DNA from: Streptomyces rhizosphaerihabitans | GTDB taxonomy: Bacteria; Actinomycetota; Actinomycetes; Streptomycetales; Streptomycetaceae | Length of the DNA: 64,000 nucleotides | Direction: 5' to 3' | Assembly (NCBI RefSeq): GCF_025399795.1 | Contig: NZ_JAODTZ010000015.1 | Location: 113,640 to 177,639 of the forward strand | In this document: positions 41,939 to 50,576 of the stretch, piece after piece | How the letters are laid out: the number at the start of each line of letters is the position of its first letter | How positions within the stretch are numbered: position 1 is the stretch's first letter | Program-made: the position numbers and the translations under genes | The notes under the pieces: generated by a model | What the model saw: the letters and a program-made list of their open reading frames with translations, nothing else | Told to the model about the DNA's origin: nothing | The model's database searches: none

Positions 41939-42688
41939 ATGAACAGGCCACTCGTCGCCATCCTCAGCGGGGCAGGGATCTCCACCGATTCCGGTATCCC
42001 CGACTATCGCGGCCCCAACGGCCTGTGGAGGAAGGATCCCGAGGCCGAGAAGCTCGTGACCTACGAGTACTACATGGGCGATCCCGAGATCAGGCGCCGG
42101 GCCTGGCAGATGCGGCGTAAGAACCGGACACTCCAGGCCGAGCCCAACGCCGCACACCGGGCGGTGGCCGGGCTGGAGCGCTCCGGCGTTCCGGTGCGCG
42201 TGATCACGCAGAACGTCGACGGGCTGCACCAGCTCGCCGGAATGCCCGCCCGCAAGGTCCTCGAACTCCATGGCACCGCAAGGAGTTTCGTGTGTACCGG
42301 ATGTCATGCGCGCGGCCCCATGGAGGACGTCCTCGCCCGCGTCGACGCTGGCGAGGACGACCCACGCTGTCTAACGTGCGGCGCGATCCTCAAGCCCGCG
42401 ACCGTGATGTTCGGCGAACGCCTCGACCCCGTCGTCCTCGGCCAAGCCGCCGCCATCACCAAGGCCTGCCAGATCTTCATCGCCGTCGGTACCACCCTCC
42501 AGGTCCACCCGGCGGCCGGCCTCGCCGGCGTCGCCGCCGACCACGGAGCCCGCCTCGTCATCGTCAACGCCGAACCGACCCCGTACGACGAGATCGCCGA
42601 CCAGGTCATCCGCGAACCCATTGGCACGGCCTTGCCCAAGCTCATGCATAAGCTCCGAACCGAAGACACCCACCAGACGATGGAGTAG
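41939..42688 (+). CDS. NAD-dependent deacylase, Sir2 family
   Basis: The 249-residue sirtuin removes acyl groups from lysine using NAD. It has GAGISTDSGIPDYRGPNGLW (NAD binding), TQNVDGLH, the catalytic His in LELHGTARSFVC, a four-Cys zinc site (CTGCHA and CLTCGA) and GTTLQVHPAAGL. Residues diagnostic of demalonylases were not clear, so acyl preference is open. The start ATG has no strong ribosome site. It lies in the accessory stretch just before the IS fragment and ends in a Thr/Gln-rich tail. Confidence 0.9.
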   Translation: MNRPLVAILSGAGISTDSGIPDYRGPNGLWRKDPEAEKLVTYEYYMGDPEIRRRAWQMRRKNRTLQAEPNAAHRAVAGLERSGVPVRVITQNVDGLHQLAGMPARKVLELHGTARSFVCTGCHARGPMEDVLARVDAGEDDPRCLTCGAILKPATVMFGERLDPVVLGQAAAITKACQIFIAVGTTLQVHPAAGLAGVAADHGARLVIVNAEPTPYDEIADQVIREPIGTALPKLMHKLRTEDTHQTME

Positions 42689-42917
42689 GAGGCCCGTCCA
42701 AGGCGCCGGCTCCAAGGCATCGACCCGATGGGCACAGTTCGGCTGCGAGGCAGGTGGCAGGTGGCAGGTGGGGAAGTCAGTCCAGACCGACCAGCGGACC
42801 TAGGGCCAATGCCGTGACTCTGTTGGTGATCTTGGCGGGGTGGTGACGGCGGTCGCTGGTGGTGGTTGGCTGGTCGGTAGCGGGGCGGCCTCGGTTTAGG
42901 GGCGGTGGACGGTGTCG

Positions 42918-43124
42918 ATGCGTCCGGCAAGTTTCCAGCGGATTCCCCCGATGACGGTCCGGACGGCGTGGGCGGCGTGTCCGAGGGGGACGCCGGTGAT
43001 GCTGATGCGGGACCGGCTGGATGTGGTGTTCGCCGACGAGGACTTCACTCACCTGTATCCGGCCGATGGCCGACCGGGTTTCTCACCAGGGCGGTTGGCG
43101 CTGGTGTCGGTGCTGCAGCACCTG
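42918..43124 (+). pseudogene. N-terminal fragment of an IS1182-type transposase
   Basis: About 69 codons encode the conserved opening of IS1182-family transposases: a Met-Arg-Pro start, MRDRLDVVFADEDFTHLYP, then ADGRPGFSPGRLALVSVLQH. At about 43.12 kb the frame passes directly into the antisense of a ferredoxin reductase gene, so the rest of the transposase and the right end of the element are gone. The 42689-42917 stretch upstream is probably the left end of the element, but terminal inverted repeats could not be defined. Confidence 0.8.
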
Positions 43125-43301
43125 CTTGGACAGCGGGGGCCGGTCGTACGATTCGCAGGGCTCGTCGCCGATCATGGTCAGCGAACCCGCGAAGCCCTTT
43201 TCCCGCAAGGTCTCGGCGGCCCGCAGGCCGGCCAGCGAGGCGCCGACGACGACGATGCGGCCATCGCGCTTGAGCCGGTCCAGGGATCCGTCACCGAGCA
43301 T
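43120..43301 (-). pseudogene. FAD-dependent ferredoxin reductase, 5' fragment
   Basis: About 60 codons remain: an ATG start overlapping the ferredoxin end, the FAD-binding fold RIVVVGASLAGLRAAETLRE and IGDEPCESYDRPPLSKQVL. The family normally continues for ~400 residues. Here the reading frame meets the IS1182 fragment after SKQVL and stops soon after at 43083. The domain start and motif are intact, so this is a real gene cut by the insertion or a deletion beside it. Confidence 0.85.
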
Positions 43302-43548
43302 GCGACACCCCCTCGGCCGGTACGTCCACGGCGTCGGGTTCCACACCGTCGGGTTCCACCGCATCGACGAGGACGGCCTGGACCGGGCAGGCCGCGGCGG
43401 CCCGGTCCAGCTTCTCGCGCGGCGCCTCGTCGGGCTCCGGGTCGTACAGCAGCGCCTCTTCGCCGTGCATGGTGAAGATCTCGGGAGCGAGGAACGCGCA
43501 CTACGCGTACCCCTGACAGCGGTTCAGATCGACGGCAATCCTTACCAC
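43291..43548 (-). pseudogene. 3Fe-4S ferredoxin gene with an in-frame amber codon
   Basis: The frame from GTG at 43548 reads VVRIAVDLNRCQGYA, TAG, CAFLAPEIFTMHGEEAL and then a normal ferredoxin end with AAAACPVQAVLV and a variable acidic tail. In actinobacterial P450-type ferredoxins this site is CQGYxQC, so codon 16 (TAG, 43503-43501) replaces a Gln CAG by a single C-to-T change. The cysteine ligands flank the stop. With its truncated reductase it forms a dead redox pair. No P450 gene remains nearby. Confidence 0.85.
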
Positions 43549-43677
43549 GGGATCGGTCCTCTCCAAGGGCCCGGTCAACCCTCCTGCGGCCGCTCTCGGC
43601 GGCCGGGCGGGAAGCAGCGACGAGGAGCGGACCGTTCGAGTGAGCGGTGCGGCCCGCTCAGGCCTGGTCAGGCCCGG

Positions 43678-44310
43678 TCAGGCCGGGGCGGTGGGTGGTG
43701 CCGCGGCGGGACGTCGGCCCCACAGGATGTTCAGGCTGAGGAGCAGTGCCCAGGCCGGGAAGACCATCTCGGACCAGGGCACGCCCGTTCCCGCCACGAG
43801 CAGCATCAGACCCGCGAGATAGCCGACGACGACCAGCGGGCGCGGGAACACGCCGAGCCTGCGGCCGATGGTCGACGTCGTGATGATGAACACCGCCGCC
43901 ATCCGCATGGCGTACGTGGTCAGCAGGGCGTAGGCGAAGTGGCTGCCGAAGGAGGGGCTCTGCCGGCTTTCGCCGAGCACGGTCCCGGCCGCCGCGGCGG
44001 CGCCGAACAGCGTGGCGACGAAGACCACGCCGCTGCCCAGGAACACGGTGGCGACGAACCGGTCCTCGGCCGGGCCGGCCTGCTCGCGGAGGGCGCCCAT
44101 GAACCACAGGAACGCGATCCCGGCGAACGGCACCAGTTCCAGGGCCGTCCGGATTCCGCTGCGCTGTCCGGCGTCGAGGTTCGCGCCGTCCTCGCCGCCG
44201 GGCAGAGCGATGCGTACCAGCACGATCGCCGCGGCCATCAGGATCGCGAACACCACCCCGGCCATCCCGGCGGCCCGGGGTGTCGCGAGGCGCTTGTGCT
44301 TCCGCTCCAT
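43678..44310 (-). CDS. Hypothetical six-helix membrane protein
   Basis: The 210-residue protein has about six hydrophobic segments: GMAGVVFAILMAAAIVLVRI, ALELVPFAGIAFLWFMGAL, VATVFLGSGVVFVATLFGAA, ALLTTYAMRMAAVFIITTST, LVVVGYLAGLMLLVAG and VFPAWALLLSLNIL. The N-terminus is basic and the C-terminus Ala/Pro-rich. No domain is recognised. ATG follows GCGGGAG. It is co-directional with the broken ferredoxin genes but about 130 bases from them, and ends near them rather than starting there. Confidence 0.75.
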   Translation of the reverse strand: MERKHKRLATPRAAGMAGVVFAILMAAAIVLVRIALPGGEDGANLDAGQRSGIRTALELVPFAGIAFLWFMGALREQAGPAEDRFVATVFLGSGVVFVATLFGAAAAAGTVLGESRQSPSFGSHFAYALLTTYAMRMAAVFIITTSTIGRRLGVFPRPLVVVGYLAGLMLLVAGTGVPWSEMVFPAWALLLSLNILWGRRPAAAPPTAPA

Positions 44311-44414
44311 GGTCTCCCGCCTTCTGCCTGCTCTCCCTTCGTCCAGACACCAGTGACCGCGGGGCTCACGCCACCGGGGTCACCCGGGAGGAAGCCCGCG
44401 GTGCGCCATACAGG

Positions 44415-45230
44415 TCATGGCTGCCCTTTCACTTCTATGGAGAGGTCGTTGTCGACGGTGTAGTAGGGGCGCAGGGCGACACCGCCGAAGTCGGCCGTCG
44501 GGTAGACGACCACGTCCTTGCGGTCCGCCAGGTCGTCGAGAAGGCGGCCGACGCGGATGAGGGGTGCTTGAGCCGCAGGCCGGACGGAGATGTCCCAGAC
44601 GCCGGACCCCGGTGGTGTCCCGGCGGCCAGCTCCGCGTAGTCGACGGTGAAGGAGAGGCTCCGGCCGTCGTCTCCGGCACAGGGCTCCACGGTGCGAACG
44701 GTGGCGCCGGCACCTCGCAGGCGCAGGCTCACGACGGCTCCTTCCTGGAGCGAGGCGCCGTGCAGGCATGCCCTGACCGTCATCGAACGACCGGTGACAT
44801 CGATGCCGTCGGCCTCCGCGTGGGCGGTGCGCAGCCAGGCGCGCACCGCGAGATGGCCGTCCTTGGTGACGTAGGGGGTCCGGACGGCCAGTGGTGCCGG
44901 CCACCGGCGAAGGTGTCCGCCGACGAGGGCCCGCAGATCGCGCAGACCGGCGCGCAGACGCTGCCGCTCGGATCCCGGTTCCCGGAGCAGGTACACGTCC
45001 CAGCGGCCTTCCGTGAGAACGGCTCGAGCGTCCAGGACGGCGCTGCGGCGTTCACCGGCCGGCTCCAGGTCGAGGACGTGGACCGTCTTTTCGGGCTGTC
45101 CCTTCTTCGGGCGCAGTCGCAGCAGCAACTGCTGTCCTTCGGGTGCCCCTGGCGGCAGGTCGAAGGTGATCCGGCCGTCCGTACCGATCGTGCAGCCGGC
45201 GTGTGGCTGCTTCTCCCTGTCCGTGTTCAC
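44415..45230 (-). CDS. Unknown beta-rich protein coupled to a glycosyltransferase
   Basis: The 271-residue protein is not recognised. Predicted secondary structure is nearly all beta, suggesting two Ig-like or jelly-roll sandwiches: GRITFDLPPGAPEGQQLLLR and VWDISVRPAAQAPLIRVGRL with DNDLSIEV at the end. Its GTG start overlaps the glycosyltransferase stop (GTGA), so the two proteins are made together. It may be a carbohydrate-binding or regulatory partner of that enzyme; this rests on position only. Confidence 0.7.
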   Translation of the reverse strand: MNTDREKQPHAGCTIGTDGRITFDLPPGAPEGQQLLLRLRPKKGQPEKTVHVLDLEPAGERRSAVLDARAVLTEGRWDVYLLREPGSERQRLRAGLRDLRALVGGHLRRWPAPLAVRTPYVTKDGHLAVRAWLRTAHAEADGIDVTGRSMTVRACLHGASLQEGAVVSLRLRGAGATVRTVEPCAGDDGRSLSFTVDYAELAAGTPPGSGVWDISVRPAAQAPLIRVGRLLDDLADRKDVVVYPTADFGGVALRPYYTVDNDLSIEVKGQP

Positions 45231-46489
45231 CCCCGCCTCCGCAGGACGCGCAGCACGCCGCCGGCCGCGCTGTGCGCGGTGTCGCGTATCGCGAAGCCCT
45301 GGCCGGCCAGGACACGGCTCACCCGTGGGCGTTCCCGCAGGACCGGCCGGTCCGCCCTTCTCGCCGACACGGCCTCGGCGAGTAAACGTTCCGCCTGGGT
45401 GACGACGGGGCCGGGAGCGAATCGCCGCGCATTCTTCCGGGCCGCACGGCCCGCACGCAGGCGCCACTCGTCGTCGCGGACCGCTTCCCGCAGTGCCGCG
45501 CCCAGCGCGTCACGGTCTCCGACCGGCACCAGCCGGCCGTCGACACCGTCCTCGATGATTTCGCCCGGTCCGTGGGGGCAGTCGGTGCTCACCACCGGCA
45601 GACCGCAGCTCATCGCCTCGACGATGGTCATGCCGAACGCCTCGGAGTCGGAGGCCGCCACCGCGATCGAGCCCTTGACCCACTCCGCCTCCATGAGGGT
45701 CACCGCGCCCATCAGGAGGACTCTGTCGTACAGGCCGAGGTCGGTGACGAGCCGCCGCAGCCGGTCGTGCTCCTCGCCCTTGCCGTATATGCGTAGTTGC
45801 CAGTCGGGGCAATCGGCGGCGATCAGGGCGAAGGCCTCGATGAGCAGGTCGTACCGTTTGACGGGGACCAGGCGGCCGGCCGCGACGATCACTTTCGCGG
45901 TGCCGTCGGAAGGTGGCAGCACGGGATCCGGCACGCTGTTCGGAAGTGCCTCCACCCGGACTCCGGGCATGTGCATCTTGCGCCGGTAGGCGGCGGCGTC
46001 CGCCTCGGTCACCGTGGTGAGCGTGTCGAGCCGGCGATAGGCCCGCCGCAGGGCGGAACGCAGCCGGGGCGGATGCCTGTCCAGGGTGAGGTGCTCCTGG
46101 CCGATGCGCGCGACGTGCCGCGGAGCCTGGAGCGCGAGATGCACGTTGAGCCCCGGCCTGGTCCCGATCACCACATCGGCGTCGGTCGCTGCGAGCCACT
46201 CTCCGATCCGCCGGTCGGTCAGCTCGCTGTACTCCCGGTACCGGTACTCGGCGCGGGGGAAGACCCGCGCCGGTCTCAGATGCGACGGATGCTCCTTCTC
46301 CTGCCTCAGATCCACCAGCGACCGCAACGAGACTCGGGGATCCAGGGACAGCATCGGGTGCTCACGGTTGCGCAGCACGGAGACGATCTCCACCTCGTGC
46401 CGCGCGGCAAGCGCGCGGGCCAGATTGAAGGTGGTGGTGATCGTGCCCCCGATCGCGTAGGCACTGTGGATCAGAAAAGAGATCTTCAT
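45227..46489 (-). CDS. Glycosyltransferase family 4 protein
   Basis: The 420-residue GT-B enzyme has an N-terminal acceptor domain (ISFLIHSAYAIGGTITTTFN) and a C-terminal nucleotide-sugar domain with VIVAAGRLVPVKRYDLLIEAF and LRIYGKGEEHDRLRRLV. The retaining GT4 motif E-x7-E is in SEAFGMTIVEAMSCGLPVVS. Acceptor and sugar are unknown; the family often builds surface glycans or glycerol-phosphate teichoic-type polymers. It is the first gene of a two-gene operon with the beta-rich protein downstream. Confidence 0.88.
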   Translation of the reverse strand: MKISFLIHSAYAIGGTITTTFNLARALAARHEVEIVSVLRNREHPMLSLDPRVSLRSLVDLRQEKEHPSHLRPARVFPRAEYRYREYSELTDRRIGEWLAATDADVVIGTRPGLNVHLALQAPRHVARIGQEHLTLDRHPPRLRSALRRAYRRLDTLTTVTEADAAAYRRKMHMPGVRVEALPNSVPDPVLPPSDGTAKVIVAAGRLVPVKRYDLLIEAFALIAADCPDWQLRIYGKGEEHDRLRRLVTDLGLYDRVLLMGAVTLMEAEWVKGSIAVAASDSEAFGMTIVEAMSCGLPVVSTDCPHGPGEIIEDGVDGRLVPVGDRDALGAALREAVRDDEWRLRAGRAARKNARRFAPGPVVTQAERLLAEAVSARRADRPVLRERPRVSRVLAGQGFAIRDTAHSAAGGVLRVLRRRG

Positions 46490-46626
46490 AGCGGTTCAGA
46501 CAACGCCGACTTCGTAAAGGTTGCTGCCCGTCACCAGCCCATATCGCGCGTCGGCCGCCGCGTACCGCCGCCCGGACCGCTCCACCGGCCGGGGTGTCCG
46601 GTGGCCCGGCGGATGGGTGGGAGCGG

Positions 46627-47112
46627 TCAGAAGAGCGCCGATCCGCTCTCGAGATCGAGGAGTCGCCTCTTGCGGTCCAGGCCGCCGCCATAGCCGGTGA
46701 GGCTCCCGCCCGCGCCGATCACGCGGTGGCAGGGCACGATGATCCCGATCGGATTCTTGCCGTTGGCGAGGCCGACCGCGCGGGAGGCGCCCGTGTTGCC
46801 CAGGGCTTCGGCGAGTTCGCCGTACGAGCGGGTCTCGCCGTAGGGGATCTGCCGCAGCTGGTCCCACACACTTCGCTGGAAGGGTGTCCCGATCATGCGC
46901 AGTTCGACGGTGAACTCCTTCAACTCGCCCTCGAAGTAGGCGTTCAGCTGCTCAATCACCTCGTCGAAAAGGGTGTCGTCGCGCTCTCCGAAGCTCTCCT
47001 CCGGCGGGCGGTGGCGCTGACCGACCACGTAGAGGCCGCACAGGACGCCGTCGCCGTCGGCGACGAGGGTGAGGGGGTCGTAGGGGCTGTCGATGACCGT
47101 GTGCCGTTTCAC
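46627..47112 (-). CDS. ogt: Methylated-DNA-protein cysteine methyltransferase
   Basis: The 161-residue protein removes O6-alkyl groups from guanine by irreversible transfer to its own Cys128, in the motif IVPCHRVIGAGGSLTGY. The preceding block TPFQRSVWDQLRQIPYGET and GASRAVGLANGKNP (helix-turn-helix with arginine finger) are standard. GTG at 47112 overlaps the stop of the AdaA-AlkA gene, so both alkylation repair activities are coupled. Confidence 0.95.
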   Translation of the reverse strand: MKRHTVIDSPYDPLTLVADGDGVLCGLYVVGQRHRPPEESFGERDDTLFDEVIEQLNAYFEGELKEFTVELRMIGTPFQRSVWDQLRQIPYGETRSYGELAEALGNTGASRAVGLANGKNPIGIIVPCHRVIGAGGSLTGYGGGLDRKRRLLDLESGSALF

Positions 47113-48740
47113 TGGGCGTCCTTGATGCGTGAAGTGCGTGTGGTGTCCGGAGTGCGCGGAGCGCGAGCGGCTGGGGTGCGCGGGGTACGCGTGTGTGGCG
47201 TCGTCGTACGGGAGGCGGGCTTCGTGGCCTCCGACGGGTGCGGGGAACCGTCCTGCGCCGGCAGGAAGTTGATCGGGTGGCTGCCGGCCGCCCACAGGTA
47301 CTGGACCGCGTAGGCCCGCCAGGGACGCCAGGCCGCGGCGCGGGCCGTCAGGGCGACGGGTGTGGACGGGAGCCCCAACTCCCGGGCCGCGCGCCGGATT
47401 CCGAGGTCGGTGGGAAGAAAGGCGTCCGGGTCCCCGAGTGCGCGCATCGCGATCACGTCGGCGGTCCAGGGACCGAAGCCGGGGAGCGCGAGGAGCGTGG
47501 CCCTGGCCTGCCCCCAGTCGCTCTCCACTCCCAAGTGAAGCGTCCCCTCGGCGAGTTGGCCGACCAGTGTGGTGAAGGTGGCGCGTCGGGTGCGGGGCAT
47601 CGCGAGCGACTCGGGGTCGAGTGCGGCGAGCGCCCGCGGCGAGGGGAAGAGATGGGTGAGGCCGCCTTCCGGGTCATCCACCGGGACGCCGTGCGCGGTG
47701 ACGAGGCGGGCGGCGTGGGTACGCGCGGCGGCCGTGGAGACCTGCTGCCCCAGTACCGCACGTACGGCGAACTCGGCCTCGTCGACCGTGCGCGGTACCC
47801 GGCGGCCGGGGGCCTTGTCGACCAGCGGTGCCAGCAGCGGATCCGTACGCAGCTGGTCGTCGACCGCCACCGGATCGGCGTCCAGGTCGAGCAGGCGGCG
47901 GCAACGGCTGATCGCGACGGACAGGTCACGCAGGTCGCTGAGGGTCAGGCGGCACGCGATGTGGTCCGGCATCGGTTTCAGGCCGGCGATCCCGTGCCCG
48001 TACGGCAGTCGCAAGGTCCGCCGGTACGCACCGTCGCGCCACTCCTCCACCCCGGGTACGGCGGTCGCCACGAGGTGTCCGAAGAGGTTGTCGGGGTTGA
48101 GCGGGGCACGGAAGGGGAGCCTGAGGTTCAGTACGCCCGGCAGGCCCGGGGTTCCCGCCGCGGCTCCGGCCCGGTTCCTGGGCAGGCGGGCGCGCAGCTC
48201 GCTCGGGGACAGCGCGAAGACCTCGCGGACGGTGTCGTTGAAGGTGCGGATGGAGGAGAAGCCGGCGGCGAACGCGATCTCGGCCATAGGGAGCGGAGTC
48301 GTCTCGATGAGCAGCCGGGCCGTCTGGGCACGCTGGGCCCGGGCGAGCGCCAGAGGTCCCGCGCCCAGCTCGGCCAGGAGCTGCCGCTCGATCTGGCGGG
48401 TGCTGTAACCGAGCCGGGTGGCCAGGCCCGGTACGCCGTCGCGGTCGACGACACCGTCGCCGATCAGCCGCATCGCGCGGGCCACCAGGTCGGCGCGGTG
48501 GTTCCATTCCGGTGAACCGGGGCTGGTGTCCGGGCGGCACCGCTTGCAGGCCCGGAATCCGGCCTGCTGGCAGGCGGCCGCGCTCGGGTAGAAGATCATG
48601 TTCTGCGGCTTCGGCGGCACGACCGGGCAGCTGGGCCGACAGTAGATCCTCGTCGTCGTCACCGCTGTGAAGAACCATCCGTCGAAGCGCGCGTCCTTCG
48701 ACTGGACGGCACGCACGCAGCGCTCGGTGTCCGTGTGCAT
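47109..48740 (-). CDS. AdaA-AlkA fusion: methylphosphotriester-sensing activator and 3-methyladenine DNA glycosylase
   Basis: The 543-residue protein joins three parts. Residues ~1-80 are the Ada zinc domain with Cys34, Cys38, Cys65 and Cys68 (YCRPSC, CKRC); the first would accept methyl from DNA phosphotriesters. Residues ~85-190 are an AraC helix-turn-helix (LGYSTRQIERQLLAELG, EIAFAAGFSSIRTFNDTV). Residues ~200-490 are an AlkA glycosylase with helix-hairpin-helix LLALPGFGPWTADVIAM and the Asp in FLPTDLG. The Thr/Arg/Pro-rich tail is disordered. ATG at 48740 has GGAG six bases upstream. It likely activates its own operon with ogt. Confidence 0.93.
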   Translation of the reverse strand: MHTDTERCVRAVQSKDARFDGWFFTAVTTTRIYCRPSCPVVPPKPQNMIFYPSAAACQQAGFRACKRCRPDTSPGSPEWNHRADLVARAMRLIGDGVVDRDGVPGLATRLGYSTRQIERQLLAELGAGPLALARAQRAQTARLLIETTPLPMAEIAFAAGFSSIRTFNDTVREVFALSPSELRARLPRNRAGAAAGTPGLPGVLNLRLPFRAPLNPDNLFGHLVATAVPGVEEWRDGAYRRTLRLPYGHGIAGLKPMPDHIACRLTLSDLRDLSVAISRCRRLLDLDADPVAVDDQLRTDPLLAPLVDKAPGRRVPRTVDEAEFAVRAVLGQQVSTAAARTHAARLVTAHGVPVDDPEGGLTHLFPSPRALAALDPESLAMPRTRRATFTTLVGQLAEGTLHLGVESDWGQARATLLALPGFGPWTADVIAMRALGDPDAFLPTDLGIRRAARELGLPSTPVALTARAAAWRPWRAYAVQYLWAAGSHPINFLPAQDGSPHPSEATKPASRTTTPHTRTPRTPAARAPRTPDTTRTSRIKDAQ

Positions 48741-49137
48741 CCCGTTCTCCATGCCTCAAGCATCGGGCACCCCGAAGGACGGGGCTGGCGAGAATCCGAC
48801 ATCTGCCTCGCCCGGCCGCGACCGGCGGCATCCACCTCGCCCGGCCTGCGCCCGGCCCGTGCCCCGCCCGCTCGCACACCCCTACGGATCCAGATCCCCG
48901 GCTCGACGCCGGCCGGAGGAATACCGGGCAAGGACGTGAAGCTGCCGGCCCGAAGGGCACGGATCGTCCGGTCGAACGCCCGGCAGGTGGTGAGCCGAGA
49001 GGCCGCCGACACGACGACCCGCATGCTCCGGAGCCTCGTCGACGGCGGCACCGCCGCCGAGGCCTGCCCGGCCGGGACACCGACCCGCGCCGACCAGGCC
49101 GACCGGGGCGACCCGGTCGACACACATGGCGAAGCCC
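48741..49137. other. Gap without a recognisable gene
   Basis: This 397-base stretch lies between the start of the AdaA-AlkA gene and the end of the M56 peptidase gene. It should contain the alkylation operon promoter near 48.75-48.85 kb, though no convincing -35/-10 pair was seen. Open frames in it lack known motifs and a usable start. Confidence 0.5.
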
Positions 49138-50067
49138 TCAGCGAGCCTCCTCGCCCTGCGCGACCTCCACCTCGTGGTGGAAGGCGACGACACCCGCCCC
49201 CGACGCACCGGCCGAGACGGCGGCGCAGGCGGCGAGGAGGAGGGCGATCCAGGCGGCCGCGCGGGGACGGTGCTGGGGGGCGGAGAGAAGGGCCGCGACC
49301 CGCTGGGGGACGGGTCCCGTGGTGGCCGCGGGGGCGAAGTCGGGGCGGTCGGAGCGGGCGTCGCCGGTGGCCAGCGCGGCGCGGGCGATGGCTCGGGCGA
49401 TCAGCCGACGGTCGCCCACGGCGACGGCGGCGGCCTCGTCCGCGGCGCGCTCGGCCGCGAGCGCGACGGTCGCGCGGACCGTCCGCAGGCCCGGGTGGCA
49501 GTGGGCCGCGAGTTCGGCCACGACGAGGAAGCGGTGATGGCCGCCGGCGTTGTGGGCGCGCTCGTGGGCGAAGAGGGCCTCGCGCTCGTCGGCTCCGAGG
49601 CTGCGCAGCATCGCGGTGGTGACGACGATGCGATGCGGTCGGCCCGGGAGCGCGTAGGCGTCGGGGTGCGGCGATTCGATGACACACAGGTCGCCCGCGG
49701 CGGGGCGGCGGTCGGCCTGGCTGCGGGCGGAGCGGAAGGCGCGCAGCTGGCGCAGCGCCGACCGGACGACGGTCCAGGTGCCGAGGGTGAGCGCGCCGGT
49801 CGCCGCGGCGGCGGCGGGCAGGACGACGAGGTCCGAGGCCGTGCGCAGCGGGTGGACGAGGTCGCCGAGGCCCGCGAGCAGGGGCAGTTTGAGCAGCCCC
49901 GTCAGAACCAGCGCGCCGAGCGAGGCCACGGAGGCGGCGGCCAGCACGACGAGCGCGAGGGTCACCGACCACAGTGCGGCCACCGGGGTGAGCCGGCCGA
50001 GGCAGCGGCGGGCCAGCGGGCCCAGCACGAAGGGGACCAGCAGAGGGATCAGCAGCAGCAGGATCAT
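49138..50067 (-). CDS. M56-family (BlaR1/MecR1-like) membrane metallopeptidase without a sensor domain
   Basis: The 309-residue protein has four to five helices, two at the start (LLLLIPLLVPFVLGPLA and VTLALVVLAAASVASLGALV) and one at the end (AAAWIALLLAACAAVSAGAS). The zinc site HERAH is in the cytoplasmic loop (EALFAHERAHNAGGHH), with a downstream Glu in ERAADEAA. BlaR1 is about 600 residues with an extracellular penicillin-binding sensor; that domain is absent, so the signal is unknown. It overlaps the BlaI gene by ATGA and would cleave or release that repressor. Confidence 0.88.
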   Translation of the reverse strand: MILLLLIPLLVPFVLGPLARRCLGRLTPVAALWSVTLALVVLAAASVASLGALVLTGLLKLPLLAGLGDLVHPLRTASDLVVLPAAAAATGALTLGTWTVVRSALRQLRAFRSARSQADRRPAAGDLCVIESPHPDAYALPGRPHRIVVTTAMLRSLGADEREALFAHERAHNAGGHHRFLVVAELAAHCHPGLRTVRATVALAAERAADEAAAVAVGDRRLIARAIARAALATGDARSDRPDFAPAATTGPVPQRVAALLSAPQHRPRAAAWIALLLAACAAVSAGASGAGVVAFHHEVEVAQGEEAR

Positions 50068-50459
50068 CCCTCACCCTGTTCCGGATGTGCGTCGAGACCG
50101 TGTTCCAACAGATCCCGCAGGAGCCGCTCGTCGTCGGGGCTGAGCTGGGCCACGAACCGGGCCAGCGCGGTCTCCCGGTCGTCGTCACGGTCGAGCTCGG
50201 TGTGCATGCGACGTGCGGTCAGGCCGTGCGGGTCCTGGACGGGGAAGTACGCGTAGCCCCGGCCCAGCCGCTCGCGGCCCACGATCCCCTTCTCGTGCAG
50301 CCGGGAGAGAATCGTCGTCACGGTCGTACGGGCCAGGCCTGAGTCCAGTTCGCGTTGCACGCGTCCGGGCGTGAGCGGCACGCCGGCGGCCCAGAGAGCG
50401 GCCATCACGCCGGCCTCCAGCTCACCCGCCGGTCGGCGCTCGTCCTTGTCACTGCTCAT
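50064..50459 (-). CDS. BlaI/MecI/CopY-family repressor
   Basis: The 131-residue winged-helix protein has GELEAGVMAALWAAGVPLTP, RVQRELDSGLARTTVTTILSRLHEKGIVGRER and GYAYFPV in the wing. A C-terminal dimer helix is near SPDDERLLRDLLEHGL. It should bind the dyads at 50484-50518 and repress both itself and the divergent DedA gene. ATG at 50459 follows GAGGA. The repressor gene is first in the pair, and the protease follows by ATGA overlap. Confidence 0.9.
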   Translation of the reverse strand: MSSDKDERRPAGELEAGVMAALWAAGVPLTPGRVQRELDSGLARTTVTTILSRLHEKGIVGRERLGRGYAYFPVQDPHGLTARRMHTELDRDDDRETALARFVAQLSPDDERLLRDLLEHGLDAHPEQGEG

Positions 50460-50483
50460 GGGAACGATCCTCACCCCGCCATC

Positions 50484-50518
50484 GTCTACAGTTCAGTAGA
50501 CCGTCTACAGAATTGTAG
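50484..50518. promoter_or_regulatory. Two BlaI-type operator dyads between blaI and dedA
   Basis: GTCTACAGTTCAGTAGAC (50484-50501) and CTACAGAATTGTAG (50505-50518) both have TAC and GTA half-sites separated by six bases. They lie 25-60 bases upstream of the BlaI start and just before the DedA gene. BlaI/MecI proteins bind TACA/TGTA dyads, so autoregulation and control of the divergent operon are likely. Confidence 0.7.
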
Positions 50519-50576
50519 TCGCTGGGGTACGAGTATCGACCGTGCCCACCCGTCCAGTATGAGAGGGCCCGCGACG

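Noticed and set aside
42777..43052. Minus-strand frame rich in His/Pro/Arg opposite the IS1182 fragment.
   Set aside because: It is the antisense shadow of the transposase and has no recognisable motif.
48882..49208. A 108-codon minus-strand frame in the gap between the AdaA-AlkA and M56 genes.
   Set aside because: It overlaps the M56 coding end in a shifted frame and lacks motifs and a ribosome site.
49138..50459. A beta-lactam resistance locus (blaR1-blaI).
   Set aside because: The M56 protein lacks a penicillin-binding sensor and no beta-lactamase gene is adjacent; only the regulatory families match.
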